DNA of 64,000 nt. Source: Adineta steineri (taxonomy: Eukaryota > Rotifera > Eurotatoria > Adinetida > Adinetidae). Position 1 is the stretch's first letter. Each line of letters begins with the position of its first letter. This document shows, piece by piece, positions 62,141 through 64,000 of the stretch. Below the pieces are notes generated by a model. It saw nothing but the letters and a program-made list of their open reading frames with translations. It did no database searches and had not been told where the DNA came from. Location: the NCBI GenBank assembly GCA_905250115.1, contig CAJNOI010000078.1, forward strand, positions 62,001 through 126,000, written 5' to 3'. The translations under genes and the position numbers were made by a program.

Positions 62141-64000
62141 TCAATTAGTATTATTCACAGGTTCAACTCGACTTCGAACATTAGTACACAATTGACGTAC
62201 TTTCCAATACAAACATAAACCATACCAAACAACATATTTTAATCCAACAGTTAATCCACCAAATAAACCCAGATATGTTGTTATCATATGTAATATACTG
62301 TTTCTTTTCACATAGCTATAGTGACATGTTAATGGTGCACAACTAGAAAAATAACTCGAATAATTACTTGTATTATACCATGTTTCAATAAATAGTTCAT
62401 CAATCAATGTTCCAATTGTTGTTGATGATATTGGTGTGAAACGAGAATATAATGAAATATTCAGAGGTGGTAGATCATAGAAAGTATTAAGAAAAGTAGC
62501 TAGTCTTTGCAAGCATGTTGAGTTGTAAAAACATTCAAGTGTCGAAAGTCGAAGACCATAAACTGGTAAACAACCAATAACAAGACCTATTCAAAGAAAG
62601 AGACAAATTTTTAGTTCATATCATTCACTAGAATAGTATGATACTATAACTTCGTACATTTGGGATTTTTTTCATACAACAGAAACTATCCATCGTGATA
62701 TACATGTTAGATTCACTTTCAAATCAAGAATGCATAGTCAAAATTTATGAATATGAAGTTGGATAAATCATCTATCACAAATATTTTATGAACTACTACA
62801 GTTAAGTTTATAGATTACAGCATCCTTCTATATATATTCTTCCTACTTATATTCAGATGTTCTAATTAAAAATATCATATGATGAATGAAAACTACTAAT
62901 GTTCATTTCAAAATATACTGTCGTTCATTGCTTTTTCCATAGCTCAAGAATGCAATCAGCTAGAGACCTACGGTTTCCACCACTCGAAAGAAGAGACAAG
63001 AGACAAGAGACATCATTTTAAAATCAGTCACTTCTGCAAAAACATTATGAGAAATGTATAAAAGTGGTCTGTCATTCAGATGAGGTGTTGCTTCTGATAC
63101 GTGAACTAAATAGAGGAACTTCAAATAATTAAGTTACCACGTTCTATGGCTGAGCAAATAAAATCGTGTATTTCCTCGTAGGAAAACAGTAAGTTTCTTT
63201 TATTTTAAAAGCAAATGTTTTACCTGTTCTAAAAATTTCACTTGAATGACAGACTATTTTTATACATTTTTTACAATGTCTTTCAGGAATATCTGATTTT
63301 AAATTGATTTTGTCTTACTTAATGTTGAAGAAAAAGATGTTCTTTTGACTCTTCTTTCGACTGACGAAAACAACAGGTTATGCGAAAAACAATGAAGGAC
63401 ATTACATTATAAAATGGTATCGCTGTGAAAATAGAATACAACTCTTAGTAACACACCCGCATCCACACCCCCAAGATGTTATCGAATTTATTCATTGATT
63501 TAAAGTGACATTTTACCTGAGAACTTTTCTATTTTATTCAAATTCGTCAGTAACGATCTCGTGCATGTTGACATTATATCACAAGAACAGGACTCACCAC
63601 TTTCATTGTATAATACTGGACTTGTTAACATGTAATATCCATCTTTGAGAGTTGATGAACGAAGATTCCAATTTGTTAAGAACATACTCTGCAGTTGACT
63701 AGCACGAAGCATCTCTATGATATATTTATGTATTCTTCGAAGCCTAGCTGGTGTTTCAACAATAAAACTATTTATAATTGAATTGATTTGAGTTTGAAAT
63801 GAATGACGTGCTAATGTTTCTACACTTATCAGTTCTCGTGAAGAAAACATTCTAATCTGTTGTTGAGTAGTATTCATTGCGAGAGAACATAATGTTGATA
63901 ACAGTCGAAATTCTGTACTTAGGATTTTTCTATCAAGATTTAAGAGAAATTCACTTGCTTCATCTGAACCCCAAAGTAAACTGATAAAATCTGATGAATT
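62141..64000 (-). CDS. Bdelloid-type Cys-rich membrane protein, 3' part
   Basis: Runs off the right edge, so the N-terminus is missing. Exons seen are 64000-63517 (open at the edge) and 62586-62141. I recognise the layout from a large uncharacterised bdelloid family: an extracellular region with WGSDEASEFL, NSFIVETPARL, SGESCSCDIMSTCTR, CLPVYGLRLSTLECFYNSTC, IDELFIETWYNTSNYSSYF and CAPLTCHYSYVKRNSILHMI. The membrane segment TTYLGLFGGLTVGLKYVVW and a short cytoplasmic tail follow. Paired Cys suggest disulphides. The plan (two membrane ends around a Cys-rich ectodomain) loosely recalls DEG/ENaC channels, but no channel signature is seen and no function is claimed. The 930-nt intron carries a C-rich telomere-like tract near 63453-63475. 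Confidence 0.72.
62587..63516. other. Long intron of the right-edge gene
   Basis: 930-nt intron with donor GT at 63516-63515 and acceptor AG at 62588-62587 on the minus strand. AT-rich; the only notable part is ACACCCGCATCCACACCCCC at about 63454-63473, telomere-like. No exon or element ends are clear. Confidence 0.5.

Noticed and set aside
1-64000. CRISPR arrays, bacterial operons, integrated virus
   Set aside because: No spaced direct repeats, no bacterial gene structure and no viral polymerase or capsid frames were seen on either strand.

Overview
The window is nuclear DNA of a small-genome animal, most likely a bdelloid rotifer (Adineta/Rotaria type). The signs are strong AT richness, GT-AG introns mostly of 50-65 nt, animal regulatory genes (BARX homeobox, ASXL-type PHD, RalGAP alpha, ANKS1-type PTB), and families I recognise as typical of bdelloids: NHL-repeat proteins behind an N-terminal membrane anchor, Thr-rich membrane proteins, a decayed ADP-ribosyltransferase-type gene, and the Cys-rich multi-exon membrane family at the right edge. 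TGTGGG-like tracts also fit bdelloid telomeric sequence. Two runs of exactly 100 N mark scaffolding gaps.

Layout. 1-2084: no gene; a piggyBac-like MITE nested inside another inverted-repeat element. 2085-10702 (-): a complete 30-exon RalGAP alpha gene with a hAT-like MITE in its last-but-one intron. It is divergent from HSPA13 (11134-12444, +), which is followed by a disordered AT-hook-like nuclear protein (12777-14658, +). 15757-18567 (+): a Frizzled-like Cys-rich protein resembling the NALCN auxiliary factor NALF1/FAM155. 19252-20882 (+): a PLAAT/LRAT-type acyltransferase and DPH3, closely spaced. 21080-22130: gene remnants. 23374-23751 (+): a Thr-rich membrane protein. 27090-30300+ (+): an LRR receptor-like protein cut by an assembly gap. 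31991-35238 (+): an ANKS1-like PTB adaptor. 36763-39981 (-): NCBP1 (CBP80), divergent from an ASXL-like C-terminal PHD protein (40591-46203, +). 47829-48737 (-): BARX homeobox. 50244-51029 (+): orphan gene. 52296-53718 (+): secreted DUF4139-like protein. 57657-59446 (+): NHL-repeat protein. 62141-64000 (-): the 3' part of a bdelloid-type membrane protein.

The genes do not form one pathway; this is ordinary eukaryotic gene order with small intergenic spaces. Possible functional couplings are two head-to-head promoters (RalGAP alpha/HSPA13 and NCBP1/ASXL-like) and the tight PLAAT-DPH3 pair, whose spacing and lone 3' splice acceptors suggest spliced-leader trans-splicing. Exon models were built by hand; reading phase was followed across every junction and all complete multi-exon models come out divisible by three. 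I found no clearly new biological system. The best unusual signals are intact MITEs with target-site duplications, recurrent telomere-like hairpins, a shortened ASXL and a PTB protein without ankyrin/SAM domains.
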